From Muribaculaceae bacterium (GTDB lineage Bacteria; Bacteroidota; Bacteroidia; Bacteroidales; Muribaculaceae), in assembly GCA_017559355.1 (NCBI GenBank), contig JAFYSL010000078.1, positions 1 to 64,000 of the forward strand: DNA of 64,000 nucleotides, in the 5' to 3' direction. The notes below the pieces were generated by a model, which was not told the origin of the DNA, did no database searches, and saw only the letters and a list, made by a program, of their open reading frames with translations. Each line of letters begins with the position of its first letter. The stretch's first letter is position 1. Shown here one piece after another: positions 1 through 9,719 of this stretch. A program made the translations under genes and the position numbers.

Positions 1-42
1 AGCAACAACCATTAACACCATCTTTCTTAACATGCTTTCCAT
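1..42 (-). CDS. Exported protein, N-terminal fragment (cut by window edge)
   Basis: Only the first 14 codons lie in the window. They read MESMLRKMVLMVVA on the minus strand, or MLRKMVLMVVA if the second ATG at 33 is used. A basic start followed by a hydrophobic run suggests the beginning of a signal peptide. A perfect TAnnTTTG box lies at 51-58, just upstream. The gene is downstream of the alpha-amylase on the same strand. The function cannot be told from this fragment. Confidence 0.4.
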   Translation of the reverse strand, partial: MESMLRKMVLMVVA

Positions 43-50
43 AATTATAT

Positions 51-58
51 CAAATTTA
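51..58 (-). promoter_or_regulatory. Bacteroidota -7 box (TAAATTTG) for the window-edge gene
   Basis: TAAATTTG on the minus strand matches the TAnnTTTG consensus exactly. It sits about 8 bases from the ATG at 42 and 17 from the ATG at 33, so the 5' leader would be very short. Confidence 0.45.
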
Positions 59-194
59 GAGTTATAATTCGTCTCTTGCAAGTTGAGAACAATCTACTAA
101 ATATCAAAGAACTTTTGGTTAAATTTTACAAACACAAAAGAGACACATCCCTCTGATATGCCTCTTCTTAACCGTTGTATTATATATACAATTC

Positions 195-3053
195 TTACCT
201 CACAAACACTTTCTTTACTGTGCCGTTGCTGTATTGAATGATGTTGATACCTCTTGTAGGCTCTGCAAGTTTGCAACCATAGATATCGAAACGCGACACC
301 TCTACAACATTATCAACTGCAACACCTTCAACGCCTACTCCTTTACATCCATCATATTCATAGACACCATTATTAACGAAAACAAGATCGGCTGTTTGGT
401 TTGAGCCACCACCTTGACCATTGTTAAAGATTATCATAGGCGATACAAGGTTGTCGGTTGTAGTGAACGACATTTTCCACATGCCATCGGCATTTTTAGT
501 CATTTTTGTACCAGGCCATGAGCCGAGATATTGCTTATTAGAGTTTCCTGCGTCCCACACATAAGAATAAACAGTAGAGCTACCCCAGTTTGTGCCGCGA
601 TAATAAGCCTTCCACACATATTCATCTCCCGAAGGTTTATCGCTTGGATTACCGGGAGTTTCTGGAATTTCGCCCGCACCCTCAATAGTTTTCACATAAC
701 CATTAGCGTTGTAATAACCACCATTCACCCAAGTGAGATCGGCTGTTTGAGAGCTTCCATTATTAAAGATTACGCCACCCGAAATCTTGTCGGTGCCAGT
801 ATAGGTCCATTTCCAAATATTATTACCGAGATATGTACATGCTTGACCAGGCCAAGTGTCTCCAGTGAAGTTTTTAGAGTCGCTCCAAGCCCACACACGG
901 ATTGTTCCTCCCCAATTGACAGTATTCTCAAAGAATACGGCTTGCTCACCCTCTGCCATTGATGGTTCAATCACCTCTTCGGGTTCTTGAGTAGATGGCG
1001 CGCTACCACCATTGTTTGACGATTCCTCCTCTTCTGTGCCGTCATAAGATGATTGCTTACTACCAGCCGAAGATGATGCGTAAATATATTTACCATCAAC
1101 GCCTATCTTACCAGGGGCTTTTGTTTTATCGGTATTCAACACATACACTCGCAAATTACCTTTGCCCGAACATGACACCGAAAGAGTGCCGTTGGTTACG
1201 GTTTTAGTATCACCAGTAACACAATCAATATACGTACCATTCAATACATTGGTAAATGTAGCACCTCCGCTGATTGTCACAAGTGCATAAGAATCGGTTG
1301 TAGCATCGGTATAACGGCGTTTGAATGCAAACGAACCAGAGCAACCATTTGTACTATATTGACCTTTGCGAAGCGCAGGTACTGCTGCACGAATTTTATT
1401 CAATCGTTGAATATGCATTGCCAATGGATGCGAAAGAGTTGCTGCGATGTTGCCCGATGCTTCTGTATATTGAGCGAAGTCAGTTACATTGATATCCCCT
1501 TTGATGTAACCACCAAAGTAGGCGCGACCTGTCTCGCGGAGCGCTGTATTAGGACCATTGTCGATTACGCTACCTTTGCGGAATTCAATCTCAGAGCCAT
1601 AATAAACGCATGGAATACCACGGAACGAGAACATCAACGAGAGATTTTCTGCCCATGTATCTTGCGACTGCGCAAAACGTTGACTTTCGGGCGCTCCGTC
1701 GGGCGCATAGTCGTGTGAATCAACATACACCACGTTATATGTAGCATCGTTATATAAATTATCGCCATATTTCACACCCCATGCCTCAGCCGCACTGCGG
1801 AAATTCCAATGCATAGGGAAGTCAATTACACTCATTCCCGAATAACGACTATAGTCGGGAGTGTGATAATTATTTCCACTCAAGAAAGCATTATTTGATG
1901 TTGGCATACCTGAATCATCTTGATCGGCAACACCCTGAGCATCAACCGATGTGATATTTGTATGAGTCCCCTTTTGCCCTTCCATCACCACAATACCATT
2001 CCACGATGTTTCGCTATCATCCCACGCATATTCTTTCGATTCTTTCCAAGTATAATAATATGGTGAACAGTTCTCATGATTGCGATATGTCACGTTGCGT
2101 TCGCGAGCACACACCTCGCCATACATAAAGAATGGACCTCCATTGCGTTTTGACTTATATTGCTCTGCCAATGCTGTAAATTGTGGAATAAACGCTTTAT
2201 TGAATGTCAAACGAGAGATATGGCCCGATGTATCAATGCGAAATCCATCAACACCCATTTTTATAAATTCGCCATAGCATTTCACTAGATAGTTTGACAC
2301 ATATGGATTCTCAGTATTCAAATCTACACAGTCTCCAGCAATCTGTCCATACCAACGTGAATAATCGTCCCAGTTCCAACCATTACCCACATGGTGCCAA
2401 TAGTTATTGACATCATGATTTTTGCCGTCGGTATTTTTCATTTGAGCCAATCGAGCCGAATATTGCTCACCACCGGGAAGTGAGAGATAATTATCGGGCA
2501 ATTTTCCCCCTTGCGATTGTGTGAGAGGCACCATACATTCATCGAGCGTTGCTTGATTTTTAGTCCAATCGCGAGTAAATAGTTTACATAGATTTTCTTC
2601 ACCGAAATTACCGGTGTGATTAAGCACTATGTCGAGCACAATCTTCATTCCACGAGCATGCGCTGCATCGATTAGCGACTGAAAAGACACATCTTCGCTC
2701 TCATATCGCTTGTCAACCTTACTGAAATTCACTGCATGGTAACCATGATAGTCATAGCCCGACGCATTTTCAACCACTGGAGTAATCCATACTGTGGTAA
2801 AACCGAGAGCCTTGATATAATCGAGTTTTTCGATTAATCCTTTGAAGTCACCACGCCATGCCGGATCGCCTTGATTGCGCTCTTGATTATCCCAACATTG
2901 AGTGTTGTTACTGGGGTCTCCGTCATAAAAACGAGTAGTCATTACAAAATAGATTGTCTCGTCGCGGAAGTCATTACGCTCCCCTACAAAAGTAGCAGAC
3001 AACATTGGCAACGACACAAGCATCATCAAAATCGGAAGAAAATATCTTTTCAT
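195..3053 (-). CDS. Secreted GH13 alpha-amylase with two starch-binding modules
   Basis: This 952-residue enzyme hydrolyses alpha-1,4 glucan bonds (starch, maltodextrin) outside the cytoplasm. The start is the ATG at 3053; an in-frame TTG at 3098 would add 15 residues ahead of a clean signal peptide (residues 1-20, cut near LSA). The GH13 barrel spans about 30-560 and shows all four conserved regions: DIVLNH near 141-146, GFRID with nucleophile Asp274, YGEV with acid Glu313, and VDSHD with Asp448. A Ser/Glu-rich linker (about 665-700) leads to two related modules at about 705-785 and 812-902, each with a WPG motif and a FNNG...QTADL segment, as in starch-binding CBM26-like domains. The tail (about 918-952) has an IYGCKLAEPTRGINII...KKVFV pattern like short Bacteroidales C-terminal sorting or anchoring motifs. 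The family call is firm; the exact location (secreted or surface) is inferred. Confidence 0.93.
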   Translation of the reverse strand: MKRYFLPILMMLVSLPMLSATFVGERNDFRDETIYFVMTTRFYDGDPSNNTQCWDNQERNQGDPAWRGDFKGLIEKLDYIKALGFTTVWITPVVENASGYDYHGYHAVNFSKVDKRYESEDVSFQSLIDAAHARGMKIVLDIVLNHTGNFGEENLCKLFTRDWTKNQATLDECMVPLTQSQGGKLPDNYLSLPGGEQYSARLAQMKNTDGKNHDVNNYWHHVGNGWNWDDYSRWYGQIAGDCVDLNTENPYVSNYLVKCYGEFIKMGVDGFRIDTSGHISRLTFNKAFIPQFTALAEQYKSKRNGGPFFMYGEVCARERNVTYRNHENCSPYYYTWKESKEYAWDDSETSWNGIVVMEGQKGTHTNITSVDAQGVADQDDSGMPTSNNAFLSGNNYHTPDYSRYSGMSVIDFPMHWNFRSAAEAWGVKYGDNLYNDATYNVVYVDSHDYAPDGAPESQRFAQSQDTWAENLSLMFSFRGIPCVYYGSEIEFRKGSVIDNGPNTALRETGRAYFGGYIKGDINVTDFAQYTEASGNIAATLSHPLAMHIQRLNKIRAAVPALRKGQYSTNGCSGSFAFKRRYTDATTDSYALVTISGGATFTNVLNGTYIDCVTGDTKTVTNGTLSVSCSGKGNLRVYVLNTDKTKAPGKIGVDGKYIYASSSAGSKQSSYDGTEEEESSNNGGSAPSTQEPEEVIEPSMAEGEQAVFFENTVNWGGTIRVWAWSDSKNFTGDTWPGQACTYLGNNIWKWTYTGTDKISGGVIFNNGSSQTADLTWVNGGYYNANGYVKTIEGAGEIPETPGNPSDKPSGDEYVWKAYYRGTNWGSSTVYSYVWDAGNSNKQYLGSWPGTKMTKNADGMWKMSFTTTDNLVSPMIIFNNGQGGGSNQTADLVFVNNGVYEYDGCKGVGVEGVAVDNVVEVSRFDIYGCKLAEPTRGINIIQYSNGTVKKVFVR

Positions 3054-3087
3054 TGTAGTTATATTTAGCTGTATGATTATTACTCCA

Positions 3088-3095
3088 CAAAAATA
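3088..3095 (-). promoter_or_regulatory. -7 box (TATTTTTG) for the alpha-amylase
   Basis: A minus-strand match to TAnnTTTG, about 34 bases upstream of the ATG at 3053. It implies a leader of roughly 30 nt. No clear -33 partner was seen. Confidence 0.45.
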
Positions 3096-3134
3096 CAAAT
3101 AAAGTTGCTAACGACGAGAGATTTGCAACAAAAA

Positions 3135-3165
3135 AATAGGACTCGCTTCGTGAGCAAGTCCTATT
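3135..3165 (-). terminator. Intrinsic terminator after fabF
   Basis: A near-perfect 12-bp inverted repeat (AATAGGACTTGC against GCGAGTCCTATT) is followed on the minus strand by a run of T. It lies just past the fabF stop codon at 3189 and separates acpP-fabF from the amylase gene. Confidence 0.85.
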
Positions 3166-3188
3166 CTTTGTCTATAAAGTGAAGCTGA

Positions 3189-4454
3189 TTATTCAGCATA
3201 CTTTTTTACAATTACTGTAGCATTGTGACCACCGAAACCAAATGAGTTGGACAATGCTGCGTTTACAACGCGTTTTTGAGGTGTGTTGAATGTAAAGTTG
3301 AGGTTGTAGTCAATATTTTCATCATTATCACCTTCTTCATGGTTGATTGTAGGAGGAACAATATCTTCTTGAACCGCTTTTACACTAAACATTGCTTCAA
3401 GAGCGCCTGTTGCACCGAGCAAGTGTCCTGTCATTGATTTTGTTGAACTAATGTTCAATTTATATGCGTGATCACCAAACACTTCTTTGATTGCTTTTAC
3501 CTCTGATACGTCACCCACTGGAGTCGAAGTACCGTGAACATTGATATAATCAATATCTTCAGGTTTCATTTCTGCGTCTTCGAGTGCGTTATTCATTGCA
3601 AGAATAGCGCCGAGCCCCTCAGGGTGAGTAGTAGTTAAGTGATAAGCATCGGCCGACATACCGCCACCAGCTATTTCAGCGTAAATTTTTGCGCCACGAG
3701 CTTTAGCGTGTTCCAATTCTTCAAGAATCAATACAACAGAACCTTCACCCATTACGAAACCATCACGTGAAGCACTGAATGGACGAGAAGCTGTTTCAGG
3801 ACTATCGTTACGAGTTGAGAGTGCGTGCATTGAGTTAAATCCACCCACACCACCTGCACAAATAGCAGCCTCAGAACCACCAGTAATCATCACATTTGCT
3901 TTGCCTAAACGAATGAGGTTGAATGCATCGATTATTGCATTGTTAGATGAAGCACAAGCCGATACCACGCCATAGTTAGGGCCATGGAAACCATATTGCA
4001 TTGAGATGTGACCCGATGCAATATCTGCAATCATTTTGGGAATAAAGAAAGGATTGTATTTAGGTCCTTGTTCAGCACCATGAACAGCATAATATCCTAT
4101 TTCTTCTTCAAATGTGCGAAGACCACCAATACCTGCTGCTACGATTACGCCCACACGATCCTTGTTAATGCCTTCATCTTCAAGATTTGCATCTTCAACC
4201 GCTTGCTTCGCTGCAACTAATGCATATTGTGCATAAAGGTCAAGCTGACGAAGTTTTTTACGATCAAAATGGTCTGCTCCATTGAAGTTTTTCACTTCAC
4301 AAGCAAACTGAGTCTTAAATTTTGAAGCATCAAAATGGGTGATAGGACCTGCTCCACTCACACTTTCAAGAGCGTTTTTCCATGTGGTTTCAACGTCGTT
4401 ACCGATAGGAGTAAGTGCACCAAGACCTGTTACTACAACTCTTTTTAATTCCAT
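3189..4454 (-). CDS. fabF: 3-oxoacyl-ACP synthase II
   Basis: This 421-residue condensing enzyme elongates acyl-ACP with malonyl-ACP in type II fatty acid synthesis in the cytoplasm. The thiolase-fold catalytic triad is visible: Cys167 in VSACASS, His307 in NVHGTSTPVGD and His344 in SMTGHLLGATG. The glycine-rich end (FGFGGHN) is typical of KAS I/II. The length matches FabF (about 410-420). It follows acpP by 26 nt on the same strand, the usual acpP-fabF pair, and ends at a strong terminator. Confidence 0.97.
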   Translation of the reverse strand: MELKRVVVTGLGALTPIGNDVETTWKNALESVSGAGPITHFDASKFKTQFACEVKNFNGADHFDRKKLRQLDLYAQYALVAAKQAVEDANLEDEGINKDRVGVIVAAGIGGLRTFEEEIGYYAVHGAEQGPKYNPFFIPKMIADIASGHISMQYGFHGPNYGVVSACASSNNAIIDAFNLIRLGKANVMITGGSEAAICAGGVGGFNSMHALSTRNDSPETASRPFSASRDGFVMGEGSVVLILEELEHAKARGAKIYAEIAGGGMSADAYHLTTTHPEGLGAILAMNNALEDAEMKPEDIDYINVHGTSTPVGDVSEVKAIKEVFGDHAYKLNISSTKSMTGHLLGATGALEAMFSVKAVQEDIVPPTINHEEGDNDENIDYNLNFTFNTPQKRVVNAALSNSFGFGGHNATVIVKKYAE

Positions 4455-4480
4455 TATTCTATAGAAATGTTGTGTAGAGA

Positions 4481-4717
4481 TTATGCTTTAGCTTGTTCGA
4501 TGTAAGCGATAGCGTCGCCTACTGAGCTGATACCTTCAGCTTGTTCATCTGGAATTGAGATACCGAATTCTTTTTCGAATTCCATGATGAGTTCTACAGT
4601 GTCAAGGCTGTCTGCGCCAAGATCAGTTGTAAATACTGCTGATTCTGTTACTTGATTTTCATCTACACCGAGTTTGTCTACGATAATAGCTTTAACACGA
4701 GATGCAATTTCTGACAT
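4481..4717 (-). CDS. acpP: Acyl carrier protein
   Basis: This 78-residue acidic four-helix protein carries growing acyl chains on a phosphopantetheine arm. The attachment serine is Ser37 in the [10 protein letters not shown] motif. It is the partner and substrate carrier of the FabF encoded directly downstream, and the two genes are very probably co-transcribed. A near-consensus -7 box (TTACTTTG, 4757-4764) lies about 40 nt upstream. Confidence 0.97.
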   Translation of the reverse strand: MSEIASRVKAIIVDKLGVDENQVTESAVFTTDLGADSLDTVELIMEFEKEFGISIPDEQAEGISSVGDAIAYIEQAKA

Positions 4718-5053
4718 AATAATACGATTTTAATTAATAAATTCAAATTTGCGATGCAAAGTAAGCAATTTTAATTCAATTACTAAAACTTTCAAGCAAT
4801 AAAGTTAGCACGCAAAAGAAAAATCAACTACTTTTTCCGACATTTAACCCTATTTATAAGATTTTTGACTTCTTTTTAGAGTAAATCAAATGTTACAATA
4901 TTATTACATATACAACCGCTATTATTGGTCTTTTATTCCGATTTCTTATACTATTTCTCCCCTAAAACCTCCCAACATGGCATTTAAACAGACCATAGGG
5001 CTTATTAAGGCTACACCACCTCAATCTTTCAAAGGCATCAAATAAGAATAATG
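4718..5053. other. Intergenic, acpP to truA; mostly featureless
   Basis: About 336 bases without a gene. The acpP-proximal part holds a one-mismatch -7 box at 4757-4764 on the minus strand (TTACTTTG). The rest is AT-rich, and I see no open reading frame, tRNA or strong hairpin in it. Confidence 0.5.
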
Positions 5054-5806
5054 CTATTTCGGGCTTTCCCAATAGGGATATTTCACATCCCACAAGAATA
5101 ATGCATGACCTGGCATAGAGGTTCCTGCCGAGCAACGGTTTTTTTCGTCAATAATGCGACGGAAATCATCAATCGTAATTTTCCCTCGACCCACTTCAAC
5201 AAGCGTACCTACTACGGCTCTTACCATGTTGCGAAGGAAACGATCAGCCGTAATAATAAACACCCATCGGTCTTTTTCGATTTGCTCCCAACGAGCTTCG
5301 GTTACACGACAAATATTAGTTTTGTTATCAGCATGCAGTTTGGCAAACGAAGTAAAATCATCTATCTCAAAAAGTATTTTTGCCGCCTCGTTCATCTTAT
5401 CATAGTCAAGATTTGCTGGCGCTTGCCAACTAAGTTCATGGCAGAATGGAGATTTAGTAGTGTGAGCATAATAATGATATGTGCGAGCCGTCGCATCAAA
5501 TCGCGCATGTGCATCGTCGTGCACTGGCGTGATTGAATATATCACAATATCATGCCCCACAAGCGAGTTCAACCCTCGCACCAACCCTTCAATATTTGCG
5601 ATTGGCGACTCAGTATCAAAATGCGCCACCATCGAATGAGCATTCACACCCGCATCGGTGCGACCAGCACCAACGATTTTCATCTCGCAGCGCATCACTT
5701 TTGACATCGCTTCCTCAATGACCGACTGCACCGACACTGCATTGGGTTGCGATTGCCATCCATGAAACTTTGCCCCACGATAGGCTAAATGCATGAAATA
5801 CCTCAT
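5054..5806 (-). CDS. truA: tRNA pseudouridine(38-40) synthase
   Basis: It isomerises uridines 38-40 of the tRNA anticodon arm to pseudouridine. I chose the ATG at 5806 (MRYFMHLAYRG) because TruA proteins of this phylum begin there; an ATG at 5857 would add 17 residues with no family match. That gives 250 residues. The catalytic aspartate is Asp51 in GAGRTDAGVNA, and the HGWQ motif near residue 15 is also typical. It lies downstream of speA on the same strand, 74 nt away with this start. Confidence 0.93.
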   Translation of the reverse strand: MRYFMHLAYRGAKFHGWQSQPNAVSVQSVIEEAMSKVMRCEMKIVGAGRTDAGVNAHSMVAHFDTESPIANIEGLVRGLNSLVGHDIVIYSITPVHDDAHARFDATARTYHYYAHTTKSPFCHELSWQAPANLDYDKMNEAAKILFEIDDFTSFAKLHADNKTNICRVTEARWEQIEKDRWVFIITADRFLRNMVRAVVGTLVEVGRGKITIDDFRRIIDEKNRCSAGTSMPGHALFLWDVKYPYWESPK

Positions 5807-5880
5807 CTTACTTTTATTAAGAACAGAGAGTGGAGAGATTTTCCTCATTCTCTCCACTTTCCTTTATTTTTTTCAAAAGA

Positions 5881-7779
5881 TTAGTCGCGTTCGAGATATG
5901 TGTAACCATACAATCCTGAGCGATAGTTGCTCAAGAACTCGCGCCCCTCTTCGGGCGTAATGCGACCTGCTTTCATTGAAGCAGTCACCCATGTTTCCAC
6001 ATTACGCACGAGCTTCTTAGGATTGAACTGAACATAATCCAACACCTCAGCAACAGTTTCACCCTCGATGATTTGATCTATCTCATAGTGATCTTTATAT
6101 ACACTAATATGCACTGCATTTGTATCACCAAAAAGGTTGTGCATATCACCAAGAATTTCTTGATAAGCTCCTACTAGGAATACACCGAGATAATATGGTT
6201 CATTTGGTTTCAACGAATGCACAGGCAACGAGTTTGTGATACCGTGATTTGAAATAAAATTAGCAATTTTACCATCAGAGTCACAAGTGATATCTTGCAA
6301 AGTAGCTGTTCGTCCAGGTCGTTCGTCCAATCGCGAGATAGGCATAATTGGGAACACTTGGTCGATAGCCCAAGAGTCGGGCAATGATTGGAACAATGAG
6401 AAGTTGCAGAAATATTTATCGGGCAACATCTTTGCAATCTTTTTAAACTCGTCGGGTGAATGTTTCATTGCTGCCGAAATGTCCCCCACTTCACGAGCGA
6501 TTGACCAAAAGAGTTTTTCGATTTGCGCACGAGTGCGAAGGTCGAGCATTCCAAGACTAAAGAGGTCAAGAGCAGTTTCACGAATTTCAAGTGCATCGTG
6601 CCAACTTTCTACCAATCGAGCTTGGCTCAACTTATCCCAAATTTCATATAATTCACGAGCCAATTCGTGGCTATTTTCGTCAATTTCTTCAGTTTCTTTC
6701 CAAATAGGTTGTGATGCAGTCTCAAGCACCTCAAACACGAGTACCGAGTGATGTGCCGATAATGAACGACCACTTTCGGTAATAATATTTGGTTGGTTTA
6801 AGTCATTCTTCACACACGCATCAACAAGTGCCGAAATTGCGTCGTTAGCATACTCTTGAATTGAGTAGTTCATACTACTTTCGCTTGCCGAACTACGAGT
6901 ACCATCGTAGTCTACGCCTAAGCCACCACCAATGTCGAGGAATTCAATATTGAATCCCAACTTAGACAACTGCACATAGAATTGCATCGCTTCACGAAGA
7001 GCATTCTTGATGCGACGAATCTTTGTGATTTGGCTACCAATATGGAAATGGATAAACTTAAGACACTCTCCCATCTCTTTCTTTTCAAGATAGTCGAGAG
7101 CCTCAAGAAGTTCACTTGAGTTAAGACCAAATTTTGATTGATCACCACCCGATTCTTCCCATTTTCCCGAACCAGATGATGACAGTTTTATGCGAATACC
7201 AATATTTGGTTTGATATTGATACGTTTTGAAATTTCAGCGATAAGACGCAACTCATTGAGTTTTTCCACAACGAGATAAATGCGACGTCCCATCTTTTGA
7301 GCTAACAATGCAAGTTCAATATAATCCTCATCTTTGTAACCATTACAAATGATAAGAGCATTTTCGGCAATATTTGTTGCCAATACGGCATGTAATTCAG
7401 GTTTTGAGCCCGCTTCAAGTCCAATATTAAACTTTTTACCATGCGTAACAAGCTCCTCTACAACAGGACGCATTTGATTCACCTTGATAGGATAAATCAA
7501 AAAGTTTTGAGCTTGATAGTCATACTCTTCAGCCGCCTTCTTAAAGCATCGTGAAATTTTTTCAATGCGATTATCCAAAATATCGGGGAAACGCAAAAGC
7601 ACAGGAGATGTAATGTCGCGCACTTGCAACTCATCCATCACCTCTTTCAAATCAACCGAAGCAAGCCCCTCCTTTGGAGTTACTGCCACATGACCATTCT
7701 CGTTAATAGAGAAATACTTTAATCCCCATCCGTTGATGTTATATAGTTCTGCACTATCATCAATGCGCCATTTTCTCAT
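5881..7779 (-). CDS. speA: Biosynthetic arginine decarboxylase
   Basis: This 632-residue PLP enzyme converts arginine to agmatine, the first step of polyamine synthesis by the agmatine route. It has the alanine-racemase-type barrel followed by a decarboxylase C-domain, with PLP lysine Lys99 in YPIKVNQ. The ESGR motif (ITESGRSLSAHH) and the C-terminal DSWAIDQ segment fit the SpeA family, and the length is normal. No other polyamine gene is adjacent. A perfect -7 box lies at 7838-7845. Confidence 0.95.
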   Translation of the reverse strand: MRKWRIDDSAELYNINGWGLKYFSINENGHVAVTPKEGLASVDLKEVMDELQVRDITSPVLLRFPDILDNRIEKISRCFKKAAEEYDYQAQNFLIYPIKVNQMRPVVEELVTHGKKFNIGLEAGSKPELHAVLATNIAENALIICNGYKDEDYIELALLAQKMGRRIYLVVEKLNELRLIAEISKRINIKPNIGIRIKLSSSGSGKWEESGGDQSKFGLNSSELLEALDYLEKKEMGECLKFIHFHIGSQITKIRRIKNALREAMQFYVQLSKLGFNIEFLDIGGGLGVDYDGTRSSASESSMNYSIQEYANDAISALVDACVKNDLNQPNIITESGRSLSAHHSVLVFEVLETASQPIWKETEEIDENSHELARELYEIWDKLSQARLVESWHDALEIRETALDLFSLGMLDLRTRAQIEKLFWSIAREVGDISAAMKHSPDEFKKIAKMLPDKYFCNFSLFQSLPDSWAIDQVFPIMPISRLDERPGRTATLQDITCDSDGKIANFISNHGITNSLPVHSLKPNEPYYLGVFLVGAYQEILGDMHNLFGDTNAVHISVYKDHYEIDQIIEGETVAEVLDYVQFNPKKLVRNVETWVTASMKAGRITPEEGREFLSNYRSGLYGYTYLERD

Positions 7780-7837
7780 CGGCTATAATAATTAGTTGGT
7801 TGTCTTAAAAAAATGGTTAAACACTATTTTGAAACAA

Positions 7838-7845
7838 CAAAATTA
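7838..7845 (-). promoter_or_regulatory. -7 box (TAATTTTG) for speA
   Basis: An exact minus-strand TAnnTTTG match, about 58 bases upstream of the speA ATG. Confidence 0.5.
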
Positions 7846-7940
7846 AATATAATTATTTAGTTTTTCATCACTTCCACCCCTTTTATTGCAATTTTGACAC
7901 ATCTTAATATAAAAAGAGCGAAAAAATCGTTTTTTATTAC

Positions 7941-7948
7941 TACTTTTG
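7941..7948 (+). promoter_or_regulatory. -7 box (TACTTTTG) for the TPR lipoprotein
   Basis: An exact plus-strand TAnnTTTG match, 61 bases upstream of the ATG at 8010. It is divergent from the speA promoter in the same spacer. Confidence 0.55.
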
Positions 7949-8009
7949 TAGCCATTGCATTAATAGTGTCACATAGAATAATTAATAATATTAAAATATC
8001 TCACTTTTT

Positions 8010-9713
8010 ATGAACAAAAAACTATTTCTTACCCTCTTAGTAGGGTGCGCAGTTGCTCTCACTGGCTGTAACAAGAAAATTTCACAGTTTGATAGCAAAT
8101 ACTTCTCTGTTGTACCCGAGCCTCTCGAAGTTAATGGCAACAAGGTTCCTGGCACTGTAACTGGTAAAATCCCAGCAAAAGTTTTCGTTAAGAAAGCCGA
8201 AGTAACAGTTACTCCTCGTCTCCTCGTTGGCGACGACAACAGCGGTTCAGTCGTTACACTCGCTTCTACTCCTTATGTATTCCAAGGTGAAAAAGTACGT
8301 GGCAACAACCCAGTTGTAAGCTACGACAAAGGTGGCTACATCACTATTCCATTCTCTTACGACTATGTTAAAGGCATGGAAGATGCTGAATTATACCTCG
8401 ATTTCAATGTAACACAAGGCAAAAAACAATACACTCTCCCAATGGTAAAAGTGACAGAAGGCATCAACACCACTGCAACCATTGCCGATGTTGCATCAAC
8501 TAATCCAGCTATCGCTCCTGATAAATTCCAACGCATCATCAACGAAAAGTATACAGCCGACATCAAGTTCCTCATCAACCAAGCAAACATTCGCGATGGC
8601 GAATTGCGCACTGAAGCGATGAAGGACTTCAACACAAAACTCGCTAATGCTAACGCAGACTCTTCTCGTCAAATCAAAGAAATCAACATCTCTTCTTACG
8701 CTTCTCCTGAAGGTGGTGTTGAGTTCAACGAAAAACTTGCTTCTAAACGTGAAAAGAACACAAGCGCTTACCTCGAAAAGCACCTCAAAAATGAGAAAAT
8801 TGCTAATTTCGGAGAATTAACTGCTCAATTCACAGCACAAGACTGGGAAGGGTTTCAAAAACTCGTTGCTGAAAGCAATATCCAAGACAAAGAACTTATT
8901 CTCAGTGTTCTTTCAATGTACAAAGATCCTGAAGTGCGTGAACAAGAAATCCGCAACCTTTCTTCAATCTTTGATCAACTTACCGACGAAATTCTTCCTC
9001 AACTTCGCTATTCTCGCCTCACTGCATCAATCGATGTAATCGGCAAGAGCGATGCTGAAATCAAAGAAGCATTCGAAAACAACCCTAAATCACTCTCTGT
9101 TGACGAATTGCTTTACTGCGCTACTCTTACCGACAACAACGATGAAAAAGCAGAAATCTACCAAACTACTGCTAACATCTACAGCAACGACTATCGCGCA
9201 TTTAACAACCTTGGCGCTTGCCAATTCATCGCGGGAGACTACACATCGGCTTCTGCTAACTTCAAAAAATCAGCAAGCCTCCAATCTAACGGCGAATCAA
9301 GCATGAACCTCGGTCTTATCTCAATGCTCGAAGGTGATTACAGCAAAGCAAACGAACAACTTGGGGAAGCTGGTAGTATCGACGAAGTAAAAGAAGCTCT
9401 CGGTGTTTACTACCTCAAGATGGGTGACAACAATGCTGCTGTAAAAGCATTTGCTGATAGCAAAACAAACAATGCTGCTCTTGCACAAATCGTATCTAAA
9501 GACTACAGCAAAGCTAAACGCACTCTAGCTGCTATCGAAAACCCAGATGCTACAACTTACTACTTGATGGCCGTACTTGGCGCTCGCACTAACAACGAAA
9601 AGATGCTCGAAAGCAATCTTCGTCAAGCAATCAAGCTTGATAGCTCTCTCGCTAAAAAAGCGGTTAAAGACGTAGAGTTTACCAACTTCAACATCTCTAA
9701 CATCATAAAATAA
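8010..9713 (+). CDS. Lipoprotein with OmpA-like region and TPR repeats
   Basis: This 567-residue protein begins with a lipoprotein signal peptide ending in LTGC (Cys20), so it is probably anchored in the outer or inner membrane. Residues about 60-160 look like beta-rich extracytoplasmic sequence. Residues about 190-330 resemble an OmpA-type peptidoglycan-binding fold, with DIKFLINQANIR and SYASPEGG...LASKREKNTSAYL matching the family pattern, although interrupted by an insert. The C-terminal part (about 380-560) is helical with several TPR-like units (AFNNLGACQFIAGDYTSA and similar). It may link envelope layers or scaffold an assembly. The gene has a strong promoter box and is 6 nt from the His-rich lipoprotein gene, so the two are likely one unit. 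Confidence 0.8.
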   Translation: MNKKLFLTLLVGCAVALTGCNKKISQFDSKYFSVVPEPLEVNGNKVPGTVTGKIPAKVFVKKAEVTVTPRLLVGDDNSGSVVTLASTPYVFQGEKVRGNNPVVSYDKGGYITIPFSYDYVKGMEDAELYLDFNVTQGKKQYTLPMVKVTEGINTTATIADVASTNPAIAPDKFQRIINEKYTADIKFLINQANIRDGELRTEAMKDFNTKLANANADSSRQIKEINISSYASPEGGVEFNEKLASKREKNTSAYLEKHLKNEKIANFGELTAQFTAQDWEGFQKLVAESNIQDKELILSVLSMYKDPEVREQEIRNLSSIFDQLTDEILPQLRYSRLTASIDVIGKSDAEIKEAFENNPKSLSVDELLYCATLTDNNDEKAEIYQTTANIYSNDYRAFNNLGACQFIAGDYTSASANFKKSASLQSNGESSMNLGLISMLEGDYSKANEQLGEAGSIDEVKEALGVYYLKMGDNNAAVKAFADSKTNNAALAQIVSKDYSKAKRTLAAIENPDATTYYLMAVLGARTNNEKMLESNLRQAIKLDSSLAKKAVKDVEFTNFNISNIIK

Positions 9714-9719
9714 GATTAG

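Noticed and set aside
174..191. An AT-only palindrome (TTGTATTATATATACAA)
   Set aside because: AT-only palindromes are frequent by chance in this sequence and no T run or operator context supports a role.
3054..3098. A 15-codon extension of the alpha-amylase from a TTG
   Set aside because: It would place 15 residues before a normal signal peptide and covers the 5' side of the promoter box.
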